Positions 63,928 to 64,000 of a DNA stretch of 64,000 nucleotides are shown here, piece after piece. Location of the stretch: the NCBI RefSeq assembly GCF_014859355.1, contig NZ_JACUUJ010000008.1, forward strand, positions 1 to 64,000, given 5' to 3'. Position 1 is the first letter of the stretch. The number at the start of each line of letters is the position of its first letter. Position numbers and translations under genes: made by a program. The DNA is from Yoonia sp. (lineage in GTDB: Bacteria; Pseudomonadota; Alphaproteobacteria; Rhodobacterales; Rhodobacteraceae). The notes below the pieces were generated by a model, which ran no database searches, was not told where the DNA came from, and saw nothing but the letters and a program-made list of their open reading frames with translations.

Positions 63928-64000
63928 ATGAGCGATCCGGACAACCCAAAATCAGTGCCCGCCGCCGCTGTGCGCGAAGCCAGCGGCGCGATGCTGCAAA
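63928..64000 (+). CDS. 5' end of an unidentified gene (cut by window edge)
   Basis: An ATG at 63928 follows GGGAGGAA and opens a frame of 24 visible codons (MSDPDNPKSVPAAAVREASG and onward). It is the third gene of the citryl-CoA lyase unit, 29 bp past the CoA-transferase. Too short to identify. Confidence 0.6.
   Translation, partial: MSDPDNPKSVPAAAVREASGAMLQ

Overview
The window is a continuous piece of chromosome from an alphaproteobacterium, most likely the Roseobacter group of the Rhodobacteraceae. This rests on gene content and order: tldD next to the ctaC-ctaB-ctaG-ctaE-SURF1 block; lysC next to ptsP; ihfB-lapA-trpF-trpB; a Rhodobacterales-type CCTCCGGCGGGAG hairpin repeat; and dense GC-rich coding with many ATGA or TAATG stop/start overlaps. 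The assignment is an inference from reading, since no search was run. I see no CRISPR array, insertion sequence, prophage or rRNA. There is one tRNA (Leu, TAA) and one clear pseudogene.

Layout. 1-8.1 kb: 5' end of tldD (minus), then cytochrome aa3 oxidase assembly and subunit genes (ctaC, ctaB, a 67-aa membrane protein, ctaG, ctaE, SURF1), thrC, an M16 peptidase and a GNAT acetyltransferase, all plus. 8.1-18.8 kb: an FAD-linked oxidase, the purine/MTA salvage pair mtnP-apt, a Ca2+/cation antiporter, a flavin reductase, a GNAT, an EcsC protein, ptsP, lysC, a DUF1178 protein and a NUDIX hydrolase. 18.8-29 kb: a histone-deacetylase-family gene, then the main accessory region. This is a long minus-strand operon with neuB, a GT25 transferase, a RgpF-like protein, an FkbM methyltransferase, neuC and two tandem WaaA-like (GT30) transferases. 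neuA lies beyond a plus-strand phosphatase gene. Together neuC, neuB and neuA make and activate a nonulosonic (sialic-type) acid for a surface glycan. The AT-rich part of this region marks horizontal acquisition.

29-38.9 kb: housekeeping genes (ihfB, lapA, trpF, trpB, a DUF2237 protein, pth, rplY, an MFS transporter, a small secreted protein, an FMN lactate dehydrogenase, trpA, ychF). 39-40.3 kb: a decayed globin-coupled chemoreceptor. 40.4-49.7 kb: a two-gene DNA-repair-type unit (DUF4130 plus radical SAM), valS, an orphan molybdenum hydroxylase large subunit overlapping a DUF2235 hydrolase, and a thioesterase. 49.7-58 kb: metF and metR, divergent around a perfect MetR-type box; an inositol monophosphatase; a rhomboid protease; putA with a divergent Lrp-type regulator; a TPR protein; tRNA-Leu.

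58-64 kb: a catabolic cluster. A LigA/LigB-type class III extradiol dioxygenase, a Tat-exported amidohydrolase and an IclR regulator face a citryl-CoA-lyase-like gene and a class III CoA-transferase that run off the window. The substrate is not known. The combination of extradiol cleavage with CoA-thioester lysis and a periplasmic amidohydrolase is the best candidate here for an undescribed pathway. The tandem GT30 genes in the sialic acid operon are the second.
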